A stretch of 64,000 nucleotides of DNA from Perognathus longimembris pacificus (Eukaryota > Chordata > Mammalia > Rodentia > Heteromyidae): positions 12,793,606-12,857,605 of the forward strand of contig NC_063181.1 of NCBI RefSeq assembly GCF_023159225.1, read 5' to 3'. Position numbers and translations under genes: made by a program. The notes beneath the pieces are model-generated. The model made no database searches. It saw nothing but the letters and a program-made list of their open reading frames with translations, and was not told the DNA's origin. Positions 46,121 to 57,932 of this stretch are shown here, piece by piece. The stretch's first letter is position 1; each line of letters begins with the position of its first letter.

Positions 46121-46356
46121 GGTTTTGTTTTTGGTTGTTTCTGGGGCTTTAACCTAGGACATGAGCACTGTCCTTGAGCATTTTTGCTTGAAGTTAGCCC
46201 TCTACCACTTGAGCCATAGCTCCACTTCTGGCTATTTTAGTGCTTACTTGGAGATAAGAGTCTCTTTCCTTCCCACACTGGCTTTGAACTATAATACTCA
46301 AATCTCAGCTTCCTGCGTAGTAAGGATTATAGGCATGAGCCACCAATGCCCAGCAT
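46121..46356 (-). mobile_element. B1-Geo composite SINE, antisense
   Basis: Geo half ctctaccacttgagccatag, then the 7SL/B1-like half ggagataagagtctctttcc and ataggcatgagccaccaat. Diverged. Confidence 0.85.
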
Positions 46357-47132
46357 ATTTTCTTATGTTTTAAGACATATGCACAAATTTTTTTATCCTG
46401 GTAGATGTTCTTGCATACTCTTCTTTAGAAAGTTTGAATAACTAGGAGACAAGGAAAGGAATAGATGCTCTATAACTTTTCCACTTGAAATTTTGTTACA
46501 TTGACTACAGAGTAAATTTACTTTGGTTTTCCTAATTATAGATTTCATGGCCTACTTGGTTTCTGGTCAGCACAGTTACTTCATGGAGTCAGTCTTGATA
46601 GTACTCTCAATACAGAGTCAGATAATTGTAGGTGTACGTGCACTGGAATTTTATTCTTGGTTTTCCTGATCTTAATCCTAAAATCTGAGATTTTTTTCAA
46701 GTACTCTCTTTTGGGAACCTTAGCATCAGAATATTACCGACTGTTCCAGATTTTATAGAGCGAGGTCTAAGACTAGGCCTGGAATTATTGTACAGGAAAA
46801 TTAACATTTTGATAGCCTAAAATTGACTCCTACTACTGTGAATCTTTCAATTAGTTGGTTATTTAAGTATGTAAGAACTAGTGTTTATTCTCTAAATTAA
46901 AGGCATTGGACAATCATTCTTTTTGTAAATTTAAACTCATTGAACATAGAATATTTTGTGTTTGACTTGTAATAAATTTGTTTAGATTTTTTTTCTTAGC
47001 TGAGGCCTTGTAAACCCAAACTCTAACATGAGTATAAAATTAAAAGAATTAGAAATCAACTTGATGAATAAGTTAACCTGCTTCACTTTAAGCAAGAGTA
47101 GATCCAAATCATTTCAGAGTGGTGAAATTTAG
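46357..47132. other. Unassigned DNA
   Basis: No gene or repeat recognised. Confidence 0.4.
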
Positions 47133-47306
47133 CCCAGTGCCAGTGGCTCACACTTATAATCCTAGCTACTCAGGACACTGAGGTCTGAGGATTGTGATTT
47201 GCAGGCGGCACAGGCAGAAAAATCTGTTGAGACTCTTACCTCCAATTTACTAGCAAAAAGGCAGACGCGTAGATGTGGTTCAAGTGGTAGAGTAAGATGT
47301 CTAAGG
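47133..47306 (+). mobile_element. B1-Geo composite SINE, host of an IDL-Geo
   Basis: 7SL/B1-like half with gtggctcacacttataatcc and tagctactcaggacactgag. The Geo half is broken at the insertion after gttcaagtggtagagtaaga. Confidence 0.82.
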
Positions 47307-47493
47307 GAAGGGCTGGGAATATGGCCTAGTGGCAAGAGTGCTTGCCCTGTATATATGAAGCCCTGGGTCCACATATATAGAAAATGGCCAGAAGTGGCAC
47401 TGTGGCTCAAGTGGCAGAGTGCTAGCCTTGAGCAAAAAGAAGCCAGGGACAGTGCTCAGGCCCTGAGCCCAAGGCCCAGGACTGACAAAAAAA
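47307..47493 (+). mobile_element. IDL-Geo SINE lacking the left B box
   Basis: The ID-like monomer lacks about 15 bp, running from ccctgggtcc directly to acatatatag, so the ttcgattcc B box is gone. The flanks share atgtctaagg. The rest is near consensus with a tail of about 11 A. Confidence 0.92.
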
Positions 47494-47564
47494 AAAATGT
47501 CTAAGGTACAGAAACTAGGTTTTGAGTTTATATACCAACACCCCCCCCTACATTCCATCACTTG

Positions 47565-47800
47565 TCTAGTGAATGGAGTGGTGGTCCCTAAAGGGGTCTG
47601 TTCATAGCTTAATCCTTGGGATGCGGGACTTTTAGGACCCTTATGACTGTATCTGTATCAAAGGGGTCTTCTTGAAAGACCCTTCACTGAGAAACTTGAG
47701 ACTATTTGGAATTATCTAGATAGGACCTAAATCCAGTGATAGATGTCCTTATAAGAGACAGAAGACACAGAGAGGAAAAGGTAAAATGTGAGGGGGAAAC
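47565..47800 (+). mobile_element. MLT1-type LTR, 5' portion
   Basis: Contains aattatctagataggaccta, aatccagtgatagatgtcct and tataagagacagaagacac, the MLT1 5'/middle signature, in sense orientation and diverged. Confidence 0.65.
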
Positions 47801-47849
47801 AATAGACCTTTGGGTTTGCATCCTAGCGTCTCCTTAATGTTCACACGAT

Positions 47850-48310
47850 GTATTAAATAAAAGTGGGACCCCTACGCACCCCACATTTACTTCATTTCGA
47901 GTCTCCAAGCCCCAAAATATGACCTTTTCTGGAAATAAGCTCTTCGTAGATGGCATTAACTTGAGGTGGTGGTGGATGGGGGTGGGCCTTACTTCAATGA
48001 GTAGTTTCTTTGAAGAGGAGAGGACTTCGGACACACAGTGAAAAAGACAAGAGAATGCCTTATGAAGATGCAGGCATGGACTGCAGAGATTTATCTGGAA
48101 GCCAAGGATCACCAAGGATTGCCAGCAACCATCCCAATCTATCAAGGAACAGTATCTTTTCCAGAGCCTCTGGAGAGAGGGAACTACCCTGTGAATATCT
48201 TGATTTTGGATTCCTGGCCACCAGAACTGAGAGAGAACAAATTTCTGTTGTCTTGAAACCACTCACTTTGTGGTAATTTGTAATGGCACTCACAGGGAAT
48301 TAATGTAAGT
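47850..48310 (+). mobile_element. MLT1-type LTR
   Basis: A more complete LTR: ccccaaaatatgaccttttc, tggaaataagctcttcgtag, gaagaggagaggacttcgg, ggccaccagaactgagagag, then ctcactttgtggtaatttgt. With the piece at 47565 it may be the remains of one element with two LTRs or two separate insertions. Non-coding. Confidence 0.75.
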
Positions 48311-49267
48311 TCCCAAATCCCTACTTAAGCAAAATTTTTGTGATTTCCTAGTTCTGCCTCAGATTAGCCCAGGGTAGTTGGCCAGTTTTAGAGATGTCTT
48401 AAAATCTCTACAAGAGCAAATAAGCAAAGTGGCCTTGGGTGTCACAGAAACAGAAAAGTCTTTGAAAGACAAAATTGTTCTCTAAACAAACTAATTGACC
48501 TATTTTATTGCCTCTACTTTTTGTCCTAAGATAGAACACAAAAGGGGAAATAAGCAGAGAAGTTTGATTCTAGCTCCTTAATTTTTCCACAAAGGATTTC
48601 TTTTGGTTTGTTTTTTGGCTGTTGCTTTTTTTCCCCTAAAATTTCAGTTGATTTGTTCTTCATTCTTATAATGTACTCAAAATTAATCATGACCTTGCAC
48701 TTCAGATTTCTGTAAAAAAACAGGTACCTAAAAATGCCATTCAAGTTCCAAAGATTTCAAGTGCTAGAGGAAATAAAACCAAGATATTATAATAAAATGT
48801 AGATGGTTTGAGTATCCAGAAATATTTATTCATTGGATCTGAAATGAAGCTCAAAAATTGGCATGTGTTTTTAGGCTCCTTTCCTGCCTTTCTTTGTGCT
48901 TTTTTTTTTGAGAGGGAAATCACACTGTAATTGTAATGCTTGCAAGTCTGTGGGTCATCCTTTGAGAAACATGCTGTGTTCCTTTCTGGATCACAGGATA
49001 AGAGTGAAAAATCAAAGCAGGCAAGCTATTGCTCTCAATTTGGAATTTCATTTTCCTCAATTAAGTTTCTAGGGGAGTAAAATTTCTTTTTCTCTGATTC
49101 TGAGAACCATTGTTTACTTCTATAGTTTTCAAGGCTTCTTTGTGCTTTGTTCTGTCTGCCTCTGAGTTTTATTACTTTTTCCATTTGGGGGATTTCAAAA
49201 GCAATGTATGGAGATCTGGGCACTTCCAGACCTCCTGATGATCTGCACAATTCCCACTTCTTCTTTT
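48311..49267. other. Unassigned DNA
   Basis: No gene or repeat recognised. Confidence 0.4.
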
Positions 49268-49520
49268 TTCCCCTTTCTATTTGTTTTATTATGTTATTAA
49301 GTAGCTGTACAAAGAAGTTACAATTCCATAAGTTGGGCTATGAGTACAAGGTTTCTTTACCAATGTCAACCTTTCCATTGTTGTTCCCTATTTTCCTTCC
49401 TCCCATTCCTACCCTCAGGTTTTGTAGTTCAATTTTTAGACAGCTTACATTAAGCATAATGACTGTATTTGGTCACCCTCCCTCCCTCCTTCTGTGTGTG
49501 CCCCCTTTTATTCTCCCTCC
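49268..49520 (-). mobile_element. Older L1 3' tail, antisense
   Basis: Reads gtacaaagaagttacaattc, cataagttgggctatgagta and a C/T-rich block. It is the same family as 42385. Confidence 0.6.
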
Positions 49521-50654
49521 AAAAGACACAAATTCCTACTTCTTTGTCATCGTCCCTCCTCTCTCGGCATTTCTCACAGCAAGGGCATTTGATTAATCTC
49601 ATTCTTCCTTGTAACTCATGATTGGAAATTAGTATGTGATCAGAAATTGGCAAACAACAAAATAAACACAAGGCATCGTTACTCTTATTAGTTCAAAAGC
49701 ACAGAAACCAGTAAGGCAAAATATTGTACCTAGAATATCGTTTTCTTTATTCTCAGTGTTCTAGAAACCAAATGGCTACCTTCAGATATCCGGTGGGGTG
49801 AGAGTTTCATTAGTGTTTTCAGTTTTTTGAATTTTACTGGGAATCCTGTGCACCATGTTGACTTACAATTTTTAAATGAAGATGAATTTTTTATGTAGGT
49901 GCAGTAGTATATATTGATTCAGCTGGCTAACATCTGGATGCTTTCTCAGCACATGCTGAACCCCGCACTTCTAGCATCGGGCAGTTTGTTCCAGGAACAC
50001 GAAGTGCTCATTATTTGCCATTGTAATTTTCTCTGACTCTAGAGAAAAGTCAGTGCTACAAAAGTGCAAACTTAAAGGAAAAAAATGAATTAAAGCTGAT
50101 AGAGTTCAAAATGTTGATATTCTGATTGTAATCTGTTAGATTGGCCCTAAAATGATGGTTTACTTTTGCAGGAAAACAAAACAAAAGACCAATTTAGGTG
50201 AACTTTACTTTTTCATTTTTTACTCTATACACTGTAGTTAGTCATTCATGATTCTTAGTTTTCACTTTACAGGAACCACTTGGAATCATGGAATGTATCA
50301 CTTGATCCCCAAGAGACCTTAGAAATTATGGAGTTATGTCTCCCACGCTGGTCAGAAGTATCCTCTGCTGAATCTTTGGCAAATGCTCACTTAGACTCGG
50401 TCTGCTTAATGGCTACAATGCACAGGATGCTCTCCTTGGATGAAAACCAGCACTTCCTAGGGTTAGCTTGAAGCTAGGTTATTAAATACCATTAATAAAA
50501 TGGAAAATGGAGGCAATTCATCATTTGTTAATTCATTCACTCAATCCCTCTCTCCACCTGGTTCCAAAGAGATTAATTTTTTAATGCCCTCTTAAGGGAC
50601 TTCTTCTAAAACCTACTTAATGTATTTTGTGGTGGAAATGATACAGGACAGTGT
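49521..50654. other. Unassigned DNA
   Basis: A 63-codon plus frame at 50280 follows a ttttcactttacag string that resembles a splice acceptor. No matching donor or protein family supports an exon. Confidence 0.35.
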
Positions 50655-50860
50655 TTAGGAGAGTTAAGTTGAGCTGGGTTTGATTCCTGACTCTTCTGCA
50701 AATCCATTTTATGACACTAGGTTAGTTACTTAAATTTCTAAACTTAATTTGTCTCATATACCAATGGGGTTTTAAATAACAGTGCACTTCATTGTGAGAA
50801 TTGTGTATGGCTTGTGAAATTAGCAACTAATTCATGGTAATCACTTCTGTGATTTGAGTC
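50655..50860 (+). mobile_element. MIR fragment
   Basis: Contains gggtttgattcctgactctt, gttagttacttaaatttcta and a gtgagaattgtgtatg end, the MIR layout in sense orientation. Confidence 0.65.
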
Positions 50861-50960
50861 ACCATAACAGGAAGGGAACATACAAGAACATCATCAAGAC
50901 ATACTTGCTAGTCTGGAGAGTGCACTAATTTTCCAATGTTCATGTCAAAGGAAATTATGA

Positions 50961-50999
50961 GGCAAGCACTCTTTGCCACTAGGCCATATCCCCAGCTCC
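50961..50999 (-). mobile_element. 39-bp tailless fragment of the IDL-Geo 5' end
   Basis: The minus strand reads ggagctggggatatggccta then gtggcaaagagtgcttgcc, the first 39 bases of the SINE. There is no poly(A), but a perfect 16-bp duplication, tcaaaggaaattatga, is present (50945-50960, 51000-51015). Confidence 0.88.
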
Positions 51000-51015
51000 T
51001 CAAAGGAAATTATGA

Positions 51016-53360
51016 AAGTAGTCTCCTCTGGTAGGGAAGTAGATTCAAGGGAATGGAAATGAACAGGAATATGGCTTATAGGGCGGCCACCAGTTACGAA
51101 AGTCCACACCCAGCAGCATTGGGGTACAACAGGGAAAAACCAAAGAAGCTCAATAACTCCTCCCTACACCATCTTTGGATTTAAAAAAATATTTTAAAGA
51201 AATATTTCTGAAGATACTTATATTTATGTTCAAGCAATCTAAAAATATCAGAAAAAACAAAGTATTGAAATTCTTTACATATAAGGCACAACATAAAAAT
51301 GAACTATGATTCATCCATATTGAGCTCTTACTCTATTGAGTTTCTGGGGATAATTCAGAAAAAAAAGATAAAATAGAAAGTCAGTTTTGTTTGGAATTCG
51401 TTACTTGTAGTAAGAGAGAGTCATTAAATAAATATGTCATAGTCAGGTAGGAAGTTCAAAAGTCAGAGGACAGAGTGACGGGGTAGGACAGAAGCCTTTT
51501 TTATAGAGTGAGTCAAAACCCAAAAGATGGAGGAGCAAACTAAAATACAGAAGCAAGCTTGGGGACATTGAAAAGTAGATAGAATATTCCAGATGGGTAG
51601 AGGAGTAAGTATACAGCCCTATCACTTTCTGATTAGCTGCACTGAAGGCTAGAGTTTGGTGGAAATGAGTTCTAAGAGACCCTTTGGGGAAATGAGGAAA
51701 GAAAAGGTGGGACAAGGATAACAGAAATTGAATGTGAGGATTTGGAAATGAAATATTTTCTTGGCTAAGGTAACATTTTTAAGTAAGTATGAGGGACAAC
51801 AGACATTCTGTGAGTCTTATGCAATTCTTGTGAAATAGTATCTAGATATTAGGTGATGAGGGTCAGGACTGAGTGGTCATCAGTAGGGGTGAACATGTAG
51901 TCATGGATAAAAAAAGTATTTGGACAAAGAATGGAAGGCTGGGCAAATTGGACCTGGAGGATGAAGAAGAGGGCTGATCCAAAGACCATCCTTAAGTCTT
52001 GAATTTTACCAACTGGAAGGGCTCTTGGTGGCATCAGTAACACAGATAAGAAGTTAACAAGGCAATAAGATAAAGTGCATTGGTATTGCTGGAGCTATTT
52101 CAGTGGAAATATTAAAAGTTAAAGTAGTCTATGAAAAGAGAATGGCAATGAAGAGAGAAAGATTATAGTCCTTGAAAATATAGTATAATTAGGAGGATAC
52201 ACTCCTCTCGGGTTTGGGCTAAACCCAGATGAGGGTCATGAAGAGGACTGAGATAAATGAGCTATTCTAAGTACAAGATCTCTTGGAAATTGGAAAGAAA
52301 ACAATCGGGGATTCCATTCTGGGATGAGGAGATTGATACAATTTCTAAATAAGCTTCAGTTTTCTAATAAGATCTGAATTTTTTTTAGTTATGTTCATTT
52401 TGAATAATTGACAGATATGAACATCCAAACACAAATACCTTTCAGTTTAATTTCAGGAACTCATACAAGAACAAAGTAAATTTGTTAATCATTACCTATA
52501 TTTTCATGAAGAATGGACAGAAATTTACCCCAAATCTGTGGTCAAGCCTGTGGTGCCGGGTGGCAGAGAAAAGACAAGAGATACCAGAAGATCTATAGAC
52601 TTCAGAGTTGTAGAGATCCAAGTTTATTTCTTTGCTCAATAAATACTTGTTACTTATGGATTGTGTGAGTTGCATGCTGGGAAGAGGCTAAATAAGACTA
52701 CATCTAAAAGGGAAAGCAGGTATTAAGTAATTACATAATTAATGCTAAGTATATTAGCCTTATGGAGAAACACACCATAAAACTGAACACATCATTATTT
52801 TCAGTTGCATAATTTTTTCCACAGGACCTGTGAGAGTGACTTTCTCACATACATTTTTCTTTCACCCTTAAAGGAAGGTACTGGCCCAATCAGTATTTTA
52901 AACTCAAGTGACTATACAATTTATCATTCAAACAAGTTCTTTAGGGTTGATAATTATGCAAAGATAATGGGCCACAAAATAGGACCAATAAGGGAGATGG
53001 GGAAAGGATTCAAAGTAAATAAGTAAGAAGAAGGAAAATGCTAAAACTTTCAGCAAGTAAACTGTGTTTTTCCTATGACAAATGGGATTAAAGAGAAGAA
53101 TTGTTTAGAGAAACCCAATGGGATGTAATTAAGACTAATAGCATGAACCTAAACAAAGGAAAAATTGAGCTAAGTGAAGTACCAACAAAAAATTTCTAAC
53201 AGCCAAAACTGATTATAAAAGGTCCTTCATGGGAAAGACGCCTTAGCCAATATTAAATAAAATATTTTAAAGTGGAAAGGAGAACTATATAATGTATATA
53301 ATGATCATATACATGTATATATGTTATTAAGAAATATGTTGACCATAAATGATCAATAAA
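51016..53360. other. Unassigned single-copy DNA
   Basis: 2.3 kb with no gene or repeat I can name. Confidence 0.4.
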
Positions 53361-53377
53361 CAGGGAGATGTTTTTCT

Positions 53378-53611
53378 TTTTCTTTTCTTTTCGTTTCTTT
53401 TTCTTTTTTTTTTTTTTTTTGACCAGTCCTGGGGCTTGGACTCAGGGCCTGAGCACTGTCCCTGGCTTCTTTTTGCTGAAGGCTAGCACTCTGCCACTTG
53501 AGCCACAGCGACACTTCTGGCCATTTTCTGTATATGTGGTGCTGGGGAATTGAACCCAGGGCCACATGTATACGAGGCAAGCACTCTTGCCACTAGGCCA
53601 TATCCCCAGCC
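53378..53611 (-). mobile_element. Young IDL-Geo SINE
   Basis: A full dimer preceded by a T-rich (CTTTT)n tail. A perfect 17-bp duplication, cagggagatgtttttct, flanks it (53361-53377, 53612-53628). Confidence 0.95.
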
Positions 53612-53628
53612 CAGGGAGATGTTTTTCT

Positions 53629-54100
53629 ATCTATAATTCTTCATATTCTTGAGAAGCTCCTAAGTTTCTTTTCCTTTCCTAAGGCAGAGAGCCTATGTGA
53701 ATGATTGTGGTCAGTAATCTCACCAAAGCTACTAAAAACATAAAGACCAAGCTTTGGCACAACTCAGATTGTACCCTGGTTTCAATCTACTCACTATAAT
53801 AAAAAAAGGGCAGCAGCCCATCAAGACTAAAGGATCCAAATATGTTTTCCTAAAAGGCTGATTTGCCATGATATACTTTGAATAAATGTCTTCTTTGGGT
53901 GCCATAGGAAACCAGTATGAGATACTCTATCTCCACATACAGACTTTCCAAAGGCAAGAATGACTGCTTTTGTCTGGAATAGGACAGGGGACAAGGTAGA
54001 ATGGTCACTTTTTAAAATATGATATAGTCCATCTAATTTGGAAAGGATCAAAATTCATTTGGCTTAAAATACTTGGATAGTTGTCTCAATTACCATGGTA
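53629..54100. other. Unassigned DNA
   Basis: No recognisable feature. Confidence 0.35.
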
Positions 54101-54560
54101 GTATAACCTTGGCCTCCTGTGCTAATCTGGACTTGGCAACTAAATCAAGTGGTGGCTGGTAATGGAGGGAGGGGGAGCTGTCTTCCCCATGGGGGAGAGG
54201 GGGAGGGAGGGAGGAAAGAGTGGAGAGTGGGGGATGCCAAAGCCAGAGGCACTGACTTCAAATGGAGCATCTGATCTTTAAAGATCCCCTGGTAGTTGTT
54301 GTGAGAGATGTCAGCTGGATGTCAGTCCAGATAATTACATTTCGCCTGTTTCATGGCCCCTAGCAGTTTCAAGTGGGATCTTCACATTTCCCCACAGAAA
54401 TTGCTCTGCTTGGGATGCTGTGTTTAATTAAACAACTGCAGTGTGGTAGTCCACAGGTGATGTTTGTTTCAGTGGTCAGCAACATGATATCTCCACAAGC
54501 CCAGACCAGCCATATTGCTTAGACCTAAATTCTCTCCAGGGAAGACTTTAATCCAAGATT
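54101..54560. other. Candidate conserved non-coding element
   Basis: A G-rich block (54160-54215) is followed by complex repeat-free sequence with gataattac at 54330, the palindrome tttaattaaa at 54423-54432 and a tgtttgttt forkhead-type core near 54463. There is no coding frame. Conservation cannot be checked here. Confidence 0.4.
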
Positions 54561-56547
54561 CTCAGTTAAAGAAAATGAATCATTTTTTTAAGAAAGAAAG
54601 AAGAGTTTAGAGATGAAAGAAGGCATTGTGGGTTTTGAGAGGCCTTGTGGGTTTGTTTTAGAAAGCTATATTTCAAGGTAGCTATTTGGCAATATTCCAG
54701 TGGCCAAATTTAGTCTGGAATGGTCTCTTTTTGCTCCTTTTTTTTTTTTTTTTACAGGAATCTTGGGACTAATTAGGCTTTATAGGCAATGTGAGAGATG
54801 GGACAGTGTCAGGTGATTCACAGACTTTAGTTTCAAGGATTTGGGAGCATTTGGATGATTAAATATTCAGGGGGGATCCTTGTACATGATGTCTTTTAGT
54901 CAAAATGTTCTCAGCTGAACAATGTTATTAGTTGGAAATAAGGACAAGAATCCAGTTATCTAGGAAAGAGCATGCTACTGAACTTAATGCCAACATTACA
55001 CCCCAACTTTTATTTCTCTTTTGGGTGACTTTTTCCTTGGGTATATAATTCTACTGTAGAGAAAAAAAATTAATAAAAAATAAAGATGGAATAAAAAAGG
55101 GAGTGTTATTGACCAAGACCCTTGTATTCATATACTACATTATTGAATGACAACTCCTTAGTATAACCACTTAAAGATAAAAATAGAATTTAAAAAATCC
55201 CTTTCCTATTCTTAAATCTTACAGAAATAGGATGAAATCTTTTGGGTTCTAATATTGTGATAAAGACATATACCATCCAATTCTACCTTTAAAAAAATAA
55301 ATGAAGCTTTCAGGGTATATCAGTTGTAATATAAAAAGGTGGAGCACCATAATTTTGTAATTTTACCAGTTTTTAGCAGCACAATGAATGTGAAGACAAG
55401 GAATAAATTTGGGACATTGTGGAGTTATTTCTGTGCGGGTCAAATAGACATACCATCCTTGAAGGAATTTAATAGTAGTGTACATTCAAGCCAGGATGAC
55501 TGTACTAGCTGAATGCTGAGATCTCAGTTATAACATTTATGAAAGGCTGAGATTAGGATTAAAGGAGATCACACACATGAAATTTCCAGCAAGCCACTGG
55601 CACATGAGGAGTAGTCTCATGGTGTCTTTAACTTGATCAAAAAGAACGTGTAACATTGCAAAGTCCCCAATGCTTATGCATCTACTGTATAGTAAAATAA
55701 GTTTAGCACTTATGTTTTTTTTTTAACCAACTCTCTGTTTAGATGTGAGTACAACATTTTTGTAAATTTGTTGTCCCTGTCAAGGGCTGAGAAAGATTCA
55801 AGGAGTTTCCAGGATCAGCAAAGAGGTGGGTCGGGTGATAATGCACACCAGCCAAACAGACAATAAATGAATCCTTTTATTGTTTGTTTTCCAAACTCTT
55901 TCTACAAATCATTTCCTCATTTTAAGTAAAGAAGGAAATAGAAGGCTGAGAACTTTGGCTGGAAATGGCTTTTTCAAAGCATTTCTCACAAGTGAGAAGA
56001 GGAACTAAGGGTTGCCAGCTTCTGTAGGAAGGGTTATGTCTCTACCAGCACACAGAGATGAAAGAGCCACATTTTCCTAAGTGTTTTCTGTGATTGGAGT
56101 TTCAAAGAGTGATGAATTTAAAGGTCAGCAGTGGATGCTTGTTTTTCAATGGAGTTTTGGCTGGGGAATGCTATGTTCAGAGACTGGAACTCTGACAAGT
56201 GAATTCTAAGAAATAGTATTCCACAGAAATCACTTCAGTTATAGCAAAAATGAACAGAATTAGTGTGAGGGATGGTGGTTTCATTCAATTCACGGAACAA
56301 TCAATTTGGTATACTGAAATCTACTAATCCAATTTGGTAATCTCCTGAATATTATTGGATTTAGCTCCTGAAACAGTATAGCATGAGAACTATAATTTAT
56401 GAATGTTCTATTTTTCTCAGACCACACAATAATAAAAATTATTCCATACATTTCTCTTCATCTTATCTTACACATGCCAGAGGTTTCAATGGACATGCTA
56501 CATATTAATTTAGTCATTTCCCTAAGGCAGACAAGTTTATTGTTTTC
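54561..56547. other. Unassigned single-copy DNA
   Basis: AT-rich sequence. Nothing recognised. Confidence 0.4.
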
Positions 56548-56640
56548 CCATCCCTCCCTCCCTCCCTCCCTCCCTTCCTCCCTCCCTCCCTTCCTTCCTT
56601 CCTTCCTTCCTTCCTTCCATCCCTCCCTCTCCTTCCCCTT
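56548..56640. repeat. (CCCT)n/(CCTT)n microsatellite
   Basis: Tetranucleotide units tccc changing to ttcc. It lies beside the antisense B1 and probably grew from its tail. Confidence 0.95.
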
Positions 56641-56674
56641 TCCTTATTTCTTTATTTCTCTATTTCTTTCTTTT

Positions 56675-56775
56675 CTGAGACAGAGTCTTACTGTCTAGCC
56701 CAGTCTGTTCTCAAACTTGCAAATCTCTTGTCTCAATCTCCTGAGATCACAGACATGACCCATGATACCCAGATC
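56675..56775 (-). mobile_element. B1-type SINE, antisense
   Basis: Reads tctgagacagagtcttactg, tctagcccagtctgttctca and atctcctgagatcacagaca, the antisense 7SL/B1 arrangement. No Geo part is attached. Confidence 0.8.
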
Positions 56776-57710
56776 AAAGTGCTAATAGCTTAAAGTTTCA
56801 AAGAGATACTATACCCTTTTCTTTCTTTTTGTATAAAGAAAAGCAGAGAATGGAGTGAAAAATAAAAATGTTGAATTAGAAGAACGTGAATTCTTACCTG
56901 AGCTGTGCTACTGGCTATGAATATGACTTTTAAAAAAAATGATAAATCTTCAGTTGCTTTATATTTCCTCTTCTAGGCAATTCAGTGGTGTTCATAAATT
57001 TCCTATTGTTTAAACAGCGCAAACATTTTTTTTAAAGTAAAATATTTCTCCAGACAGCCAATATATAAACTAAGTAAATGTCATGCCTTCTTATTGAAAT
57101 GAGATGTCATTCCATTCTCCTAACCACTTGTTTTCCTCTGGTACATCTTTTAAGATTTCACAATAATGAAATCTTGGGAAATGTTTCTCCAAGTACAGAC
57201 TGTGGAAAACTGGAGGCCTTAATGATCTGAGGCTGGTTCCTAAGAGTTTTGGTGATATAGGATTGAAGTCCTTGTTTGCTTGCATTTCACAAGATTTAAA
57301 ATGAAACAATAATTTTTTTTGCAGAATTGTCTTCATATTCCAAATAAGTATTATATGTTGATGATTGTTCTAGGTGAGATACCTCTGTTTTAGGTCATTT
57401 AAACAAATCGCACCTATAGTATGTGGGTATTATTTTATTAATAGTATTAATTTTCATTGCTTTGACCAAGTGTTGCAAATATTCTAAATTTGCAAAGTAG
57501 ATCAAGGACTCAAACATAGTTTACTAAGGAATTAAAATAATGGTAAATAGTAGGGAAAATACTATAGTATAAAACTTTTATATACTCATTATGAATGAAG
57601 AAGATCACAGTTATTAAACATAATTTGCAGTGATTGTGCAATTCCATGAATCTTTTGCTTTGGGGACAAATGGAACTCAGTATGATCATTGTAAGAACAG
57701 AAAAAAAGAG
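56776..57710. other. Unassigned AT-rich DNA
   Basis: No gene or repeat recognised. Confidence 0.4.
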
Positions 57711-57898
57711 GGCTGGGAATATGGCCTAGTGGCAAGAGCGCCTGCCTTATATACATGAAGCCCTGGGTTCGATTCCCCAGCACCACATATATAGAAAACG
57801 GCCAGAAGTGGCGCTGTGGCTCAAGTGGCAGAGTGCTAGCCTTGAGCAAAAAGAAGCCAGGGACAGTGCTCAGACCCTGAGTCCAAGGCCCAGGACTG

Positions 57899-57931
<33 letters not shown>
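57711..57931 (+). mobile_element. Young IDL-Geo SINE
   Basis: Near consensus with a tail of about 31 A. The flanks read agaacagaaaaaaagag and agaatagaaaaaaagaaag, a near-perfect duplication. Confidence 0.94.

Positions 57932-57932
<1 letters not shown>

Noticed and set aside
50272..50471. Possible exon after ttttcactttacag
   Set aside because: An acceptor-like string is common by chance. The frame ends without a donor and matches nothing known.
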